DNA of 64,000 nucleotides from Zygnema cylindricum. Lineage: Eukaryota > Streptophyta > Zygnematophyceae > Zygnematales > Zygnemataceae. Positions 62,660 through 64,000 of this stretch are shown here, piece by piece (the first letter of the stretch is position 1; each line of letters opens with the position of its first letter). The position numbers were made by a program, and so were the translations under genes. The DNA is taken from contig JBBHKE010000836.1 in assembly GCA_037447655.1 (NCBI GenBank), positions 478,809 through 542,808 of the forward strand, in the 5' to 3' direction. The notes under the pieces are model-generated. The model saw nothing but the letters and a program-made list of their open reading frames with translations, searched no databases and had not been told where the DNA came from.

Positions 62660-64000
62660 TCAATGGATCTCTCTCTCAGCTTCCCACTCACCTTCCACCT
62701 TTTATCATTTCCACCCGTTATTTCCTTTTCACATTGTCATATTCATTTTTGCTTTGTATTATAATTCTTTTGCTTGAGGATTTTCATTGCTCGTTTGTTC
62801 CACCTTTCTGTATAGCTGGATGGGTTGCATGTTTTTTGGTTCGATTAGACACATGCACAACAGCTGTCATGCCGCATCTCGTCAGCCACTTCCCTTGTTA
62901 ATATGTAGGTTTTAGGATGAGCGGCCGCCACACTAATTTGCATTTGGGTGTTATTATGGTTTCGTAGGTCCATACATACTTAAGTTGCAAGTTGACCGTC
63001 CGTACATACCTACGTTGACCGTAATTTATGTGACGACAAGTTTGACCGTATGACTTACATTTCCTGAAATATCCGCCAACGATTGATTTTCGAATTCACG
63101 TCCGTACTTAAGTTTCCTGTCGCAGATTTTGGCCTTACGTGACACACGATTTCATATATTTATTTCGCGAAGTATGATTTCGGAATGTCCGTGGCGCCAC
63201 GTTCAATTTCAATCATCAGTGAGGCGACGTACAATTACGAAACATTGGTGACGCGACGTGCGATTTTGAAATGTTGGCGACGCACGCTGATTGGTGTATT
63301 GTAAGTCGTGAACCCATGTAAGTTCACGCATTCACATGTAGTTAGGAAGGGTTTTAATCCGCGGATTGTGAATTTTGTAACGTAGGCATATGGTTTTGGT
63401 CGCTTATTGGCCAGGACCCAAACTAGTCACAAATTGTACAGTGAAATACTCTCACATGATTGGTTAGTTAGCAAATGTCAGAAATTAGTACGTTGGTTAT
63501 TTCGTTAGTACTTACGCTATTGCTTTAGGTTTGTAATCTCATAATTTGAGAGTATAGGAATTGGTCGAAGAGGACTTAGATCTTTCGGTCTTTTCCCCTT
63601 GTCTTTTTCCTTAGTCAAATTGTCCGTTTTTTCCCTGCAAGGCTTTTAGTGCCTTAGTTTTTTGAGAGCTTAGCTTTTCTCTTTCCTCATTAAATTTTCA
63701 TTGTAAGCCCTACAAGTTAATTCACTCGGTTTTGGCCGGAGTCCGCACGGTTTCCCTTCAACAACCTCTTTTAGTGTGGATTGTGCCTACTTTCTCAGGC
63801 AGTTTCTAAACCTTTGTGGATGCCTTTTGTGAATTAGGGTTTGATTTGTTATTGTGTAATTTCTGTTGCCTTTGTTGAAGTTTATTTGTGGTTTGTTAGA
63901 ATTCGGTTATCTCGGAATCTCTACACATTTCCCTTGTTTCCATTGCTTGATTTTCTACTATCATTTTCTGCGATTCGTTATTAGTGTGTTGGAATCCGGT
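62660..64000. other. No gene called; possible LTR or untranslated region
   Basis: After the purine tract the sequence is AT-rich, with CT-rich parts near 62660-62720 and no conserved protein. It could be an LTR of the CCHC/protease element that runs past the window edge. I see no second copy to confirm this. TACGT-rich DNA at 62960-63500 resembles that at 2300-2700 in style only. Confidence 0.3.

Noticed and set aside
62660-64000. 3' LTR of the CCHC/protease element
   Set aside because: No second copy, TG...CA boundary or target duplication could be seen inside the window, so it is left unassigned.

Overview
The window is a block of eukaryotic nuclear repeat DNA, almost entirely transposable elements. 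Ty1/copia LTR retrotransposons of at least two groups dominate. Group A (A, A2, A3, N) has LTRs that end TGTTGT...ACAACA. The B/C/D/G/H/I/J/K/L/M group has long LTRs of about 0.9-1.3 kb. The elements suggest a plant-lineage genome, possibly a bryophyte or charophyte-type alga. That is inference only: no rRNA, organelle gene or complete host gene fixes the species. All copia primer-binding sites match the anticodon arm of initiator tRNA-Met, as in Drosophila copia, rather than the usual 3' end of the tRNA.

Layout. 1-5148: low-complexity DNA, dispersed repeats (R1, R2) and hAT-like non-autonomous elements. 5221-6219: an antisense LTR. 6292-24874: element D, interrupted by C (10835-23190, TSD TGTAC), which is itself interrupted by A (14671-20543, TSD AGGCA). 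24875-31842: antisense element G, interrupted by the young gag-only element B (26169-30552, TSD GATGC). 31843-37690: a chain of antisense 5' halves (H, I, K); I carries two solo LTRs with target duplications. 38190-41371: LTR fragments and the 3' end of element N. 41516-47367: degenerate A2 (TSD CCTAT). 47368-54690: gene-poor DNA with minisatellites, a hAT-like element (51480-52254), a PIF/Harbinger-like element (52809-53601, TSD TAA) and one candidate host first exon (54297-54437). 54690-60977: A3 fused to a truncated gag-protease element M. 60978-64000: a second retroelement type with a CCHC gag and a retropepsin-like ORF, and unresolved sequence after it.

Function. The copia elements share the order gag (CCHC knuckle), protease, integrase, reverse transcriptase, RNase H. 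None in the window is clearly autonomous. A comes closest: one frame of about 1,405 codons with three nonsense codons, plus loss of the integrase catalytic Glu. B has gag and perfect-looking LTR ends but almost no pol, so it would need proteins from another element.

The most unusual signal is in the LTRs of the second group. In every copy long enough to contain it, the U3 region carries a tRNA-like cassette on the antisense strand: an A-box-like D arm, a B box close to GGATCAAATCC or GGTTCRAGTCC, then a run of four or five T. The same LTRs carry an imperfect fold-back near the 5' end and two or three small hairpins with AAGG/AGGG loops and compensatory stem changes in the transcribed leader.
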